The notes below the pieces were generated by a model. The model made no database searches and was not told where the DNA came from. It was given only the letters and a program-made list of their open reading frames with translations. The position numbers were made by a program, and so were the translations under genes. Source: Hyphomicrobiaceae bacterium (lineage in GTDB: Bacteria; Pseudomonadota; Alphaproteobacteria; Rhizobiales; Xanthobacteraceae). From it: DNA of 64,000 nt. Shown here one piece after another: positions 1 through 8,435 of this stretch; position 1 is the first letter of the stretch; every line of letters starts with the position of its first letter. Location: NCBI GenBank assembly GCA_021324465.1, contig JAJPJB010000059.1, positions 1-64,000 on the forward strand. The letters run 5' to 3'.

Positions 1-71
1 ACACGGGCTCGCAGGGGGCGAGCCCTTGTGGGATCAAAGAGCGCGCGCTGGCGGACAAGACGAAGAACTGA
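1..71 (+). other. possible 3' end of an upstream gene (partial)
   Basis: The reading frame that begins at base 3 stays open from the window edge to a TGA at 69-71 and would end in the hydrophilic tail GIKERALADKTKN. That looks like an ordinary protein C-terminus, but only 22 codons are visible and no family can be recognised. It may equally be non-coding. A G-rich 17-base sequence at 1-17 recurs at 91-107. Confidence 0.2.
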
Positions 72-90
72 TCCACGGCATCCTGCGCCA

Positions 91-112
91 ACACGGGCTC
101 GCAGGGGCGAGC
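91..112. repeat. second copy of a short direct repeat (first copy at 1-23)
   Basis: The 17 bases ACACGGGCTCGCAGGGG occur at 1-17 and again at 91-107, and both are followed by CGAGC (one extra G in the first copy). Copy one abuts the window edge, so the repeated unit could be longer. The spacing is 90 bases. The stretch 91-280 between this repeat and the polyphosphate kinase start shows no convincing gene. Confidence 0.45.
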
Positions 113-280
113 GGTGCACCGCTGCGCTTCGCTTCGCTGCGCGCTGCGCCGCGTCCGGGGAACGAACGTTATCGACACCCGTCTTCATCACGAACTTTTC
201 GGCTCATCCCGGGGTTGTTCTCGCATCGGTGGTGGCTACACTGCCGCGCAGGGCGACAAAGAACATTGGAGGATGCGTTC

Positions 281-1216
281 TTGCACTTGGCGGTGAACTT
301 CGCCAAGATTGTCAGGCAGTGCCGGGTCGACAAGCCCGGGCGCTTCAAGCTCGCCGAGCACGATCCGGCCGAACGTTTCGGGCTGTCGACGGATATCGAG
401 GACGTGCGGCCGGTCCTCGCCAAAAGCATTGATAGGCTTGCCGACCTGCAGCAGCGCCTATTCGCCAATGGCGAATGGGCGGTGCTCATCGTCTTTCAGG
501 GCATGGACGCCGCCGGCAAGGACAGCGTGGTCAAGCACGTGATGTCCGGCATCAATCCGCAAGGCTGCGAGGTGCATGCGTTCAAAGCTCCGAGCAGCGA
601 AGAGCTCGAGCACGATTTTCTCTGGCGCACGGCAAAGGACGTGCCGGCGCGCGGCCGCATCGGCATCTTCAACCGCTCCCATTACGAAGAGGTGCTGGTG
701 GTGCGCGTGCATCCGCAGCTTCTGGGAAAGCAGAAGCTGCCGCCGGACCTCACCGACAAGGCCATCTGGAAGCACCGCTTCAAGTCCATTCGCGCATTCG
801 AGCACCATCTGGTGCGCAACGGCACGCTGGTGCTGAAATTCCATTTGCGCATTTCCAAGGAAGAGCAGCGCAAGCGGTTTCTGGCGCGGCTGGACGAGCC
901 GTTCAAGCGCTGGAAATTTTCCAAGAACGATCTCGCCGAGCGCGCGCGCTGGGACGACTATATGGCGGCTTACGAGGACCTGATCCGCGAGACCTCGACC
1001 GGCTATGCGCCCTGGTATGTCGTGCCCGCCGACCACAAGCATGTCGCCTGGCTCGTCGTCTCGGCGGCGATCATCGAGGCGCTGGAGACGCTCAAGCTTG
1101 ACTATCCGAAGATCACCGGCAGGGCGCTCGATGAGCTCAGGGAGTGCGAGCGCGCGCTGCGGGACGAGGCGACGGACGGCAAGAAGTCGAAGCGTGAAAA
1201 ATCAAAACAGCACTGA
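281..1216 (+). CDS. ppk2: polyphosphate kinase 2 family protein (polyP:nucleotide phosphotransferase)
   Basis: PPK2 enzymes move phosphate between polyphosphate and nucleotides in the cytoplasm, usually making NDP or NTP from polyP. The Walker A loop GMDAAGKDS is at about residues 74-82 and the lid/Walker B region IGIFNRSHYEEV at about 128-138, both characteristic of PPK2. At 311 residues it fits a single-domain PPK2. The frame is open back to base 26, but the translation before 281 looks non-coding, and a GGAGG at 268-272 lies eight bases before TTG 281, so I chose that start (GTG 293 is the alternative). The C-terminus is Lys-rich (KKSKREKSK). The subclass (AMP, ADP or GDP preference) cannot be told from this view. 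No clear operon partner is present. Confidence 0.9.
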   Translation: MHLAVNFAKIVRQCRVDKPGRFKLAEHDPAERFGLSTDIEDVRPVLAKSIDRLADLQQRLFANGEWAVLIVFQGMDAAGKDSVVKHVMSGINPQGCEVHAFKAPSSEELEHDFLWRTAKDVPARGRIGIFNRSHYEEVLVVRVHPQLLGKQKLPPDLTDKAIWKHRFKSIRAFEHHLVRNGTLVLKFHLRISKEEQRKRFLARLDEPFKRWKFSKNDLAERARWDDYMAAYEDLIRETSTGYAPWYVVPADHKHVAWLVVSAAIIEALETLKLDYPKITGRALDELRECERALRDEATDGKKSKREKSKQH

Positions 1217-1327
1217 GTTTGCTGACCTTTTGCGACCTCCCGGGCGTTACGCGTGAGACCCGACACGCGGCGGCCGTTAACGCCTTTCGCGCCGTGAATT
1301 CGAGTAATTTGGCCGGCTGTGTTGCAG

Positions 1328-1576
1328 CTATGCAACGGCCAGCGCGTGTCGGGCGGCGACGAAATCTAGCCCCGGCGGGAACAGCAGCAGCACGCGCGCC
1401 CCGGCGAGGCCGTGGGCAGTCAGTGCCGACGCGAGTGCAAGCGCGCGGTGATGGATCTGTCCGAACGTCAGCTCCTCTGCGGGCGTGCCGTCCGCGTCGA
1501 GAAAGACGAAGGCCTTCTTGTCCGGCTCCGCTGCGGCACGCGCGCGCAAGACATCGGAGAAGGTCGCATCCCACAT
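1328..1576 (-). pseudogene. truncated N-terminus of a fatty-acyl-AMP ligase-like adenylating enzyme
   Basis: The reading frame matches the first ~75 residues of fatty-acyl-AMP ligases: a start near MWDATFSDVL, then LTFGQIHHRALALASAL, then VLLLFPPGLDFVAA. In the family the last motif is followed by the FxGCLYAG segment. Here it changes to RHALAVA and a stop. The P-loop, the A5 and A8 motifs and the C-terminal lid of a ~580-residue enzyme are all missing, so this is a remnant and not a working ligase. Nothing downstream on this strand (1217-1327) continues the protein. It may mark a deletion next to ppk2. The start could be a few codons upstream (1609). Confidence 0.65.
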
Positions 1577-1609
1577 GTCCCGGACCACCCAGCTTCTCGT
1601 TCCAATCAC

Positions 1610-1937
1610 GCCCGTCTCGGAGCCATCTCCTCGTCAGCTTTGGCCAAGGCGAGCCGTCTCACAAGTGGCCGCAACAGGCTTCAGCCGGCGTGATGGGTCG
1701 GCCCGGGAATGTTGCCACATCACACGCCCGCGCGGCCAATCGGGGCAGGCTGGACCAAGGCGAAAGAGCGCAGTCGTCCGGCTGCTTCGCATCGACGCGC
1801 GCGGCGACCGGCTGCCCGCATCGGACCGACCAGGGCCAACAGCGGCAGCCAATAGAGCCTTCCTGACTTCTGGACTACGTCATCGCGTGTGGCCCGTGCC
1901 GTCCATGCGCGATCCGTACGGCCCGCAGCGCGCATCC
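1610..1937. other. intergenic region, no gene recognised
   Basis: This stretch lies between the adenylating-enzyme remnant and the dehydrogenase. It is GC-rich, and all six frames give only Arg/Ala-rich translations without a recognisable domain. It holds no good hairpin with a T tract. It may be decayed sequence from the same deletion that truncated the ligase. Confidence 0.4.
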
Positions 1938-2696
1938 TCATCCGGCAGTCAGACCGCCGTCCACCAGCATTTCGGCGCCGGTGGTAAAGGCCGATTCGTC
2001 GCTGGCAAGAAAGAGAATCATTTGCGCGACATCGATCGGCTGCGCCAGCCGACCGAGCGGCGCCGCTGCCGCATAAGCTGTCCGCATGCGTGCGGGATCG
2101 CTTGCTTGCCCGATCATCGCCTCGAGCATGGGCGATTGCACGAATGAGGGATGCACCGAATTGCACCGGATGTTGTAGCCCTTGCGGGCGCAGTGCAGCG
2201 CCACCGATTTGGTCAGCAACCGCACTGCGCCCTTGCTTGCCGAATAGGCCGCGAGATTGCCATCGCCGACGATGCCGGCAGCGGACGATATGTTGATGAT
2301 CGATCCCCCACCGCGGCTCTTCATGACGCCGATGGCGTGCTTGCAGCCGAGAAACACGCCATCGACATTGACCGCCATCAGCCGGCGCCATTCGTCAATT
2401 CCCGTCGCCTCGATGTCCTTGAGCAGGGCGACACCGGCATTGTTCACCAGGACGTCGAGGCCGCCGTGATCGCGAACAAGCATGTCCATGGTCGCCGCCC
2501 AGGCGTCCTCGCTTGTCACGTCGAGGGCCTGAAACGTGACAGCCGTGCCGACGCCGGCGAGGGCCTGCTCGCGCCGGGCTTCGAGGTCGGCGATGACAAC
2601 TTTGGCGCCCTCGTCGTCAAGCAGTTTGGCCGTGGTTAGCCCAATGCCCGAGGCCCCACCGGTGATCAGCGCAATCTTGTTCTGCACGCGGCCCAA
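1938..2696 (-). CDS. SDR family NAD(P)-dependent oxidoreductase
   Basis: A classical short-chain dehydrogenase of about 252 residues. The Rossmann glycine motif TGGASGIG is at about residues 12-19, NNAG at about 87-90, ISSAAG at about 139, and the catalytic YSASK with Tyr and Lys at about 152-156. The C-terminal MLVDGGLTAG is typical. The acidic residue after the second strand (VVIADLEARR) favours NAD over NADP. The frame is open to 2750, but a GGGGAGG at 2702-2708 sits five bases before TTG 2696 and gives the usual family length, so I chose TTG. The family acts on many alcohols and ketones and the substrate cannot be read. It is a single gene, transcribed away from leuA. Confidence 0.88.
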   Translation of the reverse strand: MGRVQNKIALITGGASGIGLTTAKLLDDEGAKVVIADLEARREQALAGVGTAVTFQALDVTSEDAWAATMDMLVRDHGGLDVLVNNAGVALLKDIEATGIDEWRRLMAVNVDGVFLGCKHAIGVMKSRGGGSIINISSAAGIVGDGNLAAYSASKGAVRLLTKSVALHCARKGYNIRCNSVHPSFVQSPMLEAMIGQASDPARMRTAYAAAAPLGRLAQPIDVAQMILFLASDESAFTTGAEMLVDGGLTAG

Positions 2697-3226
2697 CTTG
2701 GCCTCCCCAGTGATGCGGAACGTCCCTTTCGGCTCACTCGCGATCTGCACGCTTCTCGCCTAACTGCTGCGGTTGCGCGCCGATTGTGAGTTGCAGATGA
2801 GTCCGAATCGCTGCTTGAATTCTTCCGCTTCCTGCTTCGATGCGGACTTGAGCAGCGCGCAAACGGTGCAATTTCCGCTCACTGTCCGACCGTTGCGGCA
2901 CCGAGTTGCATGGCGAAGGCGGCGGATGCATGACGCTTTTTGGCATGAATTTCCTCGACAGGATTTTTGTTGCCGGCAAGATTCTTGGCGGCGCAGATAT
3001 TTGCTTGCGCTTTGTCGGGCCGGCCGAAGGCGGGTTCATGATATCGCCCCAGGGCACCGCCCGGTCGGGGCGCCCGCAAGAGGCTTGCGGAGGGGTTGGT
3101 TATTCCGATAAAAGACGAGCGCTCCCGTATGCGTTAACGCGGAATTCACCTTGATCCGCGACCTTAGGGAGAGAGTTTCGGTGCGCATGACATGCATAGC
3201 AACGCATGCGTATGACGAGGGCAAAG
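2697..3226. other. long intergenic region upstream of the leuA leader
   Basis: About 530 bases between divergent genes. I see no convincing protein: a frame at 2906-3154 exists but has no family features. The stretch should hold the promoters for the dehydrogenase on the minus strand and for the leuA leader transcript on the plus strand. I could not fix -35/-10 boxes with confidence. Confidence 0.4.
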
Positions 3227-3328
3227 ATGTCGAATCGCGGCGCCTTTCGCGCGACGACCCGCACGGCCGCACAGGCCGCGCGCGGCGCTGCCCTCGCGTT
3301 TGGGCTCCTGCTCCTTAGCGCCCCCTGA
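3227..3328 (+). CDS. leuA leader peptide with four consecutive leucine codons
   Basis: A 33-codon ORF starts at ATG 3227, with GAGGG seven to eleven bases upstream, and stops at TGA 3326. Its end reads ALAFGLLLLSAP; the four Leu codons CTC CTG CTC CTT occupy 3305-3316, with another Leu at 3293. It lies 110 bases before leuA. Leader peptides rich in the regulatory amino acid are the sensing part of ribosome-mediated attenuators of Leu, Ilv, Trp and His genes in proteobacteria. Here ribosome stalling at the Leu run when charged tRNA-Leu is scarce would change the fold of the following RNA. The peptide is not expected to have a function of its own. It is too short for ordinary gene calling. Confidence 0.7.
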   Translation: MSNRGAFRATTRTAAQAARGAALAFGLLLLSAP

Positions 3329-3418
3329 GGGCCGGCTGGGCGTGCGCGCCTGGGCACTCAGGGGTCGACCGCAGCAACGGAACCCTAAAGGGCGCCCTGA
3401 CCGGCTTGCGGCGGGCGC
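3322..3418 (+). promoter_or_regulatory. probable leucine attenuator RNA upstream of leuA
   Basis: An 8-bp perfect stem pairs CCCCTGAG (3322-3329, containing the leader stop codon) with CTCAGGGG (3357-3364). A second stem pairs GCGCCC (3392-3397) with GGGCGC (3413-3418), with an inner CCG/CGG pairing at 3401-3411. GCCGG near 3331 could pair instead with CCGGC at 3401-3405, which gives competing folds. There is no clear T tract after the second stem, and it ends close to the leuA ribosome site (GGAAAG), so control may be by termination or by hiding the start. Confidence 0.5.
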
Positions 3419-3438
3419 AAACCGGAAAGACCTAAATT

Positions 3439-5070
<1,632 letters not shown>

Positions 5071-5119
5071 CGCATGCGCCGGAAAAGTGGCAACCGGTTT
5101 TCCGATCAGGGCATGCGCC
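5071..5119. repeat. palindromic intergenic repeat (Rhizobiales type)
   Basis: Directly after the leuA stop, CGGAAAA (5080-5086) and TTTTCCG (5098-5104) form an inverted repeat around GTGGCAACCGG, flanked on both sides by GCATGCGC. I recall near-identical elements with the core CCGGAAAAGTGG...ACCGGTTTTCCG being common between genes in Rhizobiales. No second copy was noticed in this window. The role is unknown. Confidence 0.55.
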
Positions 5120-5170
5120 GACCGAGATTCACGCCTTGCCCACGGGCAAAGAGGGGTCTATATCCAGCGC

Positions 5171-5198
5171 AAGAAAGCCGCCGCTAGGCGGCTTTCTT
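5171..5198 (+). terminator. rho-independent terminator of leuA
   Basis: A perfect 12-bp stem pairs AAGAAAGCCGCC (5171-5182) with GGCGGCTTTCTT (5187-5198) around a GCTA loop. The T-rich end of the 3' arm serves as the release tract. It sits 100 bases after the leuA stop and before tRNA-Lys, separating the two transcripts. Confidence 0.85.
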
Positions 5199-5280
5199 AT
5201 CCGGCCGGTCGATATCGGCCGCATGGTGGCAGCACCTGCCCCACCCTCCTGCGCCAAGGCGGGTTTAGAGGTGGCGGTTC

Positions 5281-5356
<76 letters not shown>

Positions 5357-5761
5357 AGCCTCACCCTTCTCTGAGGAAGGGCATTAATTTGTGAATAGGT
5401 AAGTCCCCGACGCGATGACGTCGGCGGCAATAAGACATCATATGAACTTTCAGTCGCTGCTTCTTGAACTCGATTCAGCAGCCGTCAATGGGCCGTCCTC
5501 TGCCAACCCATGTCGTGGCCAGACCGAACACACGGTTCGCCGTGGACAGGAAGTTATGGCACGCAAGCGGCGCGCGTGGGAAAAATCCCCATCAGAAAGT
5601 TTCGCCGAAGCTTCGGTGACCGTATTCGACAAGCCTTGTTAGGGCAAAAGACTGTGACCCAAGGCACGGCGGATGTCGTAGCTGGCATTTAAAAGAAAAA
5701 CATAGCGAGTATTCTTTGGAGGGACGCCGTGGAATCCCCACGTCACCGCAGGGAGGAGATC
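5357..5761. other. region after tRNA-Lys without a recognised gene
   Basis: A weak hairpin (CCCTTC 5364-5369 with GAAGGG 5376-5381, followed by an AT-rich stretch) may terminate the tRNA. A 75-codon frame at 5415-5642 has no family features and no convincing ribosome site, so I do not call it. This is the first part of the possible tRNA-associated island described under findings. Confidence 0.4.
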
Positions 5762-6067
5762 ATGCGCCGCTTCCCTCACGGACCGATCGTTCCCGCGCTC
5801 ATGCTCGGCTTTGCTCCTGTTCGGCCTGCCGTTGCCCAGCACTACAAAGAATATCGGCCACCGAGCGCCCACCACACCGCCGGCTCTCATGAGCGGCTTG
5901 ATGGTGGCTCGAAATTTGACGATGACGTTTTTGGCGATGTCGATGCACCGCCAGCGGTTTTAGCTCCTCCGCCTCCGGGCCTGGAGGAAGCGCCTGAAAG
6001 ACACTATCACGGGCCGTGCGACAAGGAACGCTGCGATAAATGGGGTCATTGCTGGAAAGACTGTTGA
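5762..6067 (+). CDS. small secreted protein with a Cys/His-rich tail, unknown function
   Basis: The product has 101 residues. ATG 5762 follows a strong ribosome site (GGGAGGAG). The N-terminus MRRFPHGPIVPALMLGFAP then RPAVAQ looks like a signal peptide cleaved after AVAQ (about residue 26), so export to the periplasm is likely. The mature part is acidic and proline-rich (APPPPGLEEAPE) and ends in a compact tail with four cysteines and three histidines (CDKERCDKWGHCWKDC preceded by HYHGPC). That pattern would suit disulfide bonds or metal binding, but this is inference. I recognise no family. It lies between tRNA-Lys and a membrane/coiled-coil protein on the same strand. Confidence 0.55.
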   Translation: MRRFPHGPIVPALMLGFAPVRPAVAQHYKEYRPPSAHHTAGSHERLDGGSKFDDDVFGDVDAPPAVLAPPPPGLEEAPERHYHGPCDKERCDKWGHCWKDC

Positions 6068-6165
6068 CGAAAGCTCTAATAGGTCGCCTCATTGCTTGCG
6101 CCCATGACTGACCAGCAAGGTGAAGTTTGGAGCTCGTCCAGCCGGCGAATGAAATAGGGTTACTC

Positions 6166-6681
6166 ATGCAACAACAAAATTTCTACGAGTGGGCGCAAGA
6201 CATAGCCATTCTGGCCGGGGTCTGCGTTGGAGTATTCGCAGTTTTTTCACCGTCGTGGGTCTGGCTCAAGAAACAATTATTTGGATGGGGAGGCGGTTTC
6301 CTCTGTGCCTTCGGGACAATCTTGATTGTCGCCTCAATTTTCAAGACGGTTAGTCTGGCGCTTGGCCCTAGCGGGGTTGACTTTAAGTTGGGCCAGCAAA
6401 TAGCGGAGTTGCAAAGACAAGTTGCCGACGTGAAGGCGGCTGCGCTGGAAACCAACCGGAAGTTTGCGGAGGTGACGTCAGCTGTGAACAAAGTAGGTGC
6501 GGACAGAGTAGCGGAGGTAGGCAGAGTGCAACAGCAACTGGACCAGTTGTCAGATAAAATTACGCAGTTGACCCAAGCCTCAGATTCGACAGCCGAGACG
6601 ATGCGGCGGGTGTTACATCAAACGCCATATATTGTCCCGCAACAGCAGGAAGACAGCGGAAGCAAATTCCAAAAGAATTAG
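6166..6681 (+). CDS. two-span membrane protein with a coiled coil, unknown function
   Basis: The protein has 171 residues from ATG 6166 (AGGG about eight bases upstream; TTG 6127 with AAGGTG is an alternative). Two hydrophobic segments (about residues 13-30 and 38-58) are separated by a short KKQLFGWGGG turn. They are followed by a long amphipathic helix region (about 68-140) rich in Gln, Glu, Ala and Val with heptad-like spacing (LGQQIAELQRQVADVKAA), probably a coiled coil. It ends with a polar Gln-rich tail. The design resembles small inner-membrane anchors with a cytoplasmic or periplasmic stalk. No family is recognised. The DNA is clearly more AT-rich than its neighbours, which fits recent acquisition. 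Confidence 0.6.
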   Translation: MQQQNFYEWAQDIAILAGVCVGVFAVFSPSWVWLKKQLFGWGGGFLCAFGTILIVASIFKTVSLALGPSGVDFKLGQQIAELQRQVADVKAAALETNRKFAEVTSAVNKVGADRVAEVGRVQQQLDQLSDKITQLTQASDSTAETMRRVLHQTPYIVPQQQEDSGSKFQKN

Positions 6682-6848
6682 AAGTTGTCCTTTCGCAGCT
6701 ATTTTTTGGTGGCACAATCGGGAAAATAAACGTTGCAATTCAATGTAACGTTGGCGAAAGGCGGGCGCGCAATAGAAATCCGATTTTTTTGACATCCGGC
6801 AGGCCATGCCGCGTCCTAAAGATGATCGTGAAAGCCGCATGCCGGCAC

Positions 6849-7751
6849 TCACGCGGCGGGTCGAGCGTCGGCTTTGAGGCTGTGTGAGGAGTTCACGGCA
6901 TTGCGACACGGCAGCGGTTCTCCGATCGCCCGCTCAAGCTCGGCGACTATTTCGGCATCGGATTTGAGCAGTTCCTGATTGTATCCCCGCGCCATGATCA
7001 ATGCCGATTGATAGGTCTCCTGCACCACGCTGATTCGATCATTCGCGGGGAGCGATGCGACGAACGCGATCGTCTCCGCCACATGCGTTGCCTCGCTTCC
7101 GAGACTGCTGTGACTTCTGAGGAAGCGGGTCGCATCGATGCCGTCGGGGCACAGCACCTTCACCTTCTCGATATCGACCTCCTGCTTGAGGGCGGCGATG
7201 CGCTCCAGACAATAGGAATAACCGATGCAGCCGATTGGATAGTCCTGCGCGCAAAGTTCATCGAAGCGCTTGCACAGCGGCTTGATACCGTCCGGGATGA
7301 AATTGGCAACAAGCCGCTCGGCGGGCACGCCCAGCGCACGCAGGTCCTTGAGTGCAAGCCGGTCATGACCGGTCTCCTCACGCGCGCGCTCTTCGAGATA
7401 GGCCGCGACTTCCGGCCGGCCCAGCTCCTCAAAGCGCCTGGCGGCACGCCGGAGATTTCGAGCTGTATCGACCGACGTGTGATAGGCGCCGACCAGGGCG
7501 ACGATATAGGCGGGAAGCGTCGGCTTCGAGCGCGCTAAAGTCTTTTCGATTGCAGCAAATCCAAGGTTTATTGCGCCGTCGAGCAGCCTGACCGTGCTGC
7601 CCGCCGCGCCCGCGCCCGTCATCGGCGCCGCGAATGGATCAACGTCCGCCTTTGTCCCGCTCAGGTTCCGAAACCAGACCTCTCCGGACTCGCGAGCGAT
7701 GATCGAAATATTGCCCGTGACATTGACCCATTCGGTCACCAGCCGTGCCAT
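6849..7751 (-). CDS. heme-oxygenase-like, probable diiron redox enzyme
   Basis: A 300-residue, helix-rich protein. ATG 7751 has an excellent AGGAGG site six bases upstream, so the open frame to 7811 is not used. Candidate metal ligands are spaced as in the heme-oxygenase-like diiron oxidase/PqqC-TenA fold: H91, E120/E121, EETGHD with E126 and H129, E183, and H214 followed by SEATH with E220 and H223. Members of this fold oxidise or cleave amino-acid-derived and fatty substrates (SznF, UndA, CADD are named examples). The N-terminal ~60 residues are unlike the catalytic part. It lies 112 bases downstream of the NHLP-like precursor gene in the same direction, which suggests that it modifies that peptide. 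The exact ligand set is an alignment by eye. Confidence 0.65.
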   Translation of the reverse strand: MARLVTEWVNVTGNISIIARESGEVWFRNLSGTKADVDPFAAPMTGAGAAGSTVRLLDGAINLGFAAIEKTLARSKPTLPAYIVALVGAYHTSVDTARNLRRAARRFEELGRPEVAAYLEERAREETGHDRLALKDLRALGVPAERLVANFIPDGIKPLCKRFDELCAQDYPIGCIGYSYCLERIAALKQEVDIEKVKVLCPDGIDATRFLRSHSSLGSEATHVAETIAFVASLPANDRISVVQETYQSALIMARGYNQELLKSDAEIVAELERAIGEPLPCRNAVNSSHSLKADARPAA

Positions 7752-7863
7752 GCGAACCTCCTGCCTCCGAGCGCTTTCTGGCCTTGGTAGCCGCCAATCC
7801 GCCATGCGCATCAGCGCGCTTCAAGCCCGGCGCCGCCTCAGACCAAATCAAGCCGCAACAGCG

Positions 7864-8244
7864 CTAGATTCCGTTCGGCGTACAAGCCATCAGCAACTTA
7901 GCTGTTTCGAGGAGAGTGTCGCCCTGGGACGGCGTGTCGGTGCGGGGTGGATCTGGCAGCACGAACACGACCCCTTCGGGGTCCGGCATCGTATAGCCGC
8001 TATAGTACTGGTCTTCGGTGATGACGACGGGATCGCTCAGATAGATACCCCGCTTCGCCAGCTCCGCTTTGGCGGTGGCGGGATTGCTTAACAGATCGTT
8101 TCTGAAGGTGGAATCGGTCCACGCATCGACGATCATCTGTGCAAGCGACTCGTTTTGGTACGAAAAGTCGGCCACCCGCTCTTTTTTCTTTTTCTTCTTT
8201 CCCCTCACCTTCACGGTTCTGGTCCTGTAAATGCCCAAGGCCAT
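7864..8244 (-). CDS. NHLP (nitrile hydratase leader peptide)-like RiPP precursor
   Basis: A 126-residue protein; ATG 8244 follows GGGAGG by six bases. After a basic N-terminus with six lysines in a row (16-21), residues ~31-100 match the nitrile-hydratase-alpha-like leader pattern: LAQMIVDAWTDSTFRNDLL, then NPATAKAELAKRGI, then VVITED and a closing VVFVLPDPP. This leader family is used by peptides that are modified after translation. The catalytic cysteine cluster of true nitrile hydratase is absent and the protein is far too short to be the enzyme. The 26-residue tail from RTDTPSQGD to ACTPNGI would be the core; its only Cys is residue 121. No cyclodehydratase, lanthionine synthetase or peptidase-exporter is nearby. 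The likely partner is the diiron-type gene just downstream. Confidence 0.65.
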   Translation of the reverse strand: MALGIYRTRTVKVRGKKKKKKERVADFSYQNESLAQMIVDAWTDSTFRNDLLSNPATAKAELAKRGIYLSDPVVITEDQYYSGYTMPDPEGVVFVLPDPPRTDTPSQGDTLLETAKLLMACTPNGI

Positions 8245-8345
8245 CGTCAGCCTCCCATATGCAAGCAAGTCCAGCATTCTTGCCGGCCCGCGCGAGGCCT
8301 ACTGTAGTGATGCGGTTTTGCCGGGGCAAGCTAAACGAGGCGGTA

Positions 8346-8356
8346 TGCGCCCACCA
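8346..8356. repeat. 11-bp copy of the tRNA-Lys 3' end (possible attachment site)
   Basis: TGCGCCCACCA at 8346-8356 is identical, and in the same orientation, to the last 11 bases of tRNA-Lys (5346-5356). It lies between the NHLP precursor and the cyclase gene. Site-specific elements that use tRNA genes leave such duplicated 3' ends, though usually longer ones. No integrase is present between the copies. Confidence 0.35.
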
Positions 8357-8435
8357 GAAATAACCAAACGATCAGCGGTGCTTACGATCCAAATGCTGTT
8401 GATCAGCTCGAATAAGGCACGCCAAACTGGTCGTG

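Noticed and set aside
2906-3154. 82-codon ORF between the dehydrogenase and the leuA leader
   Set aside because: No family match and no convincing ribosome site; left as intergenic.
5415-5642. 75-codon ORF after tRNA-Lys
   Set aside because: No ribosome site, no recognisable features, and composition consistent with non-coding sequence.
7864-8244. Nitrile hydratase alpha subunit
   Set aside because: Only the leader-like region matches; the CTLCSC metal motif and the rest of the enzyme are missing and no beta subunit is adjacent.
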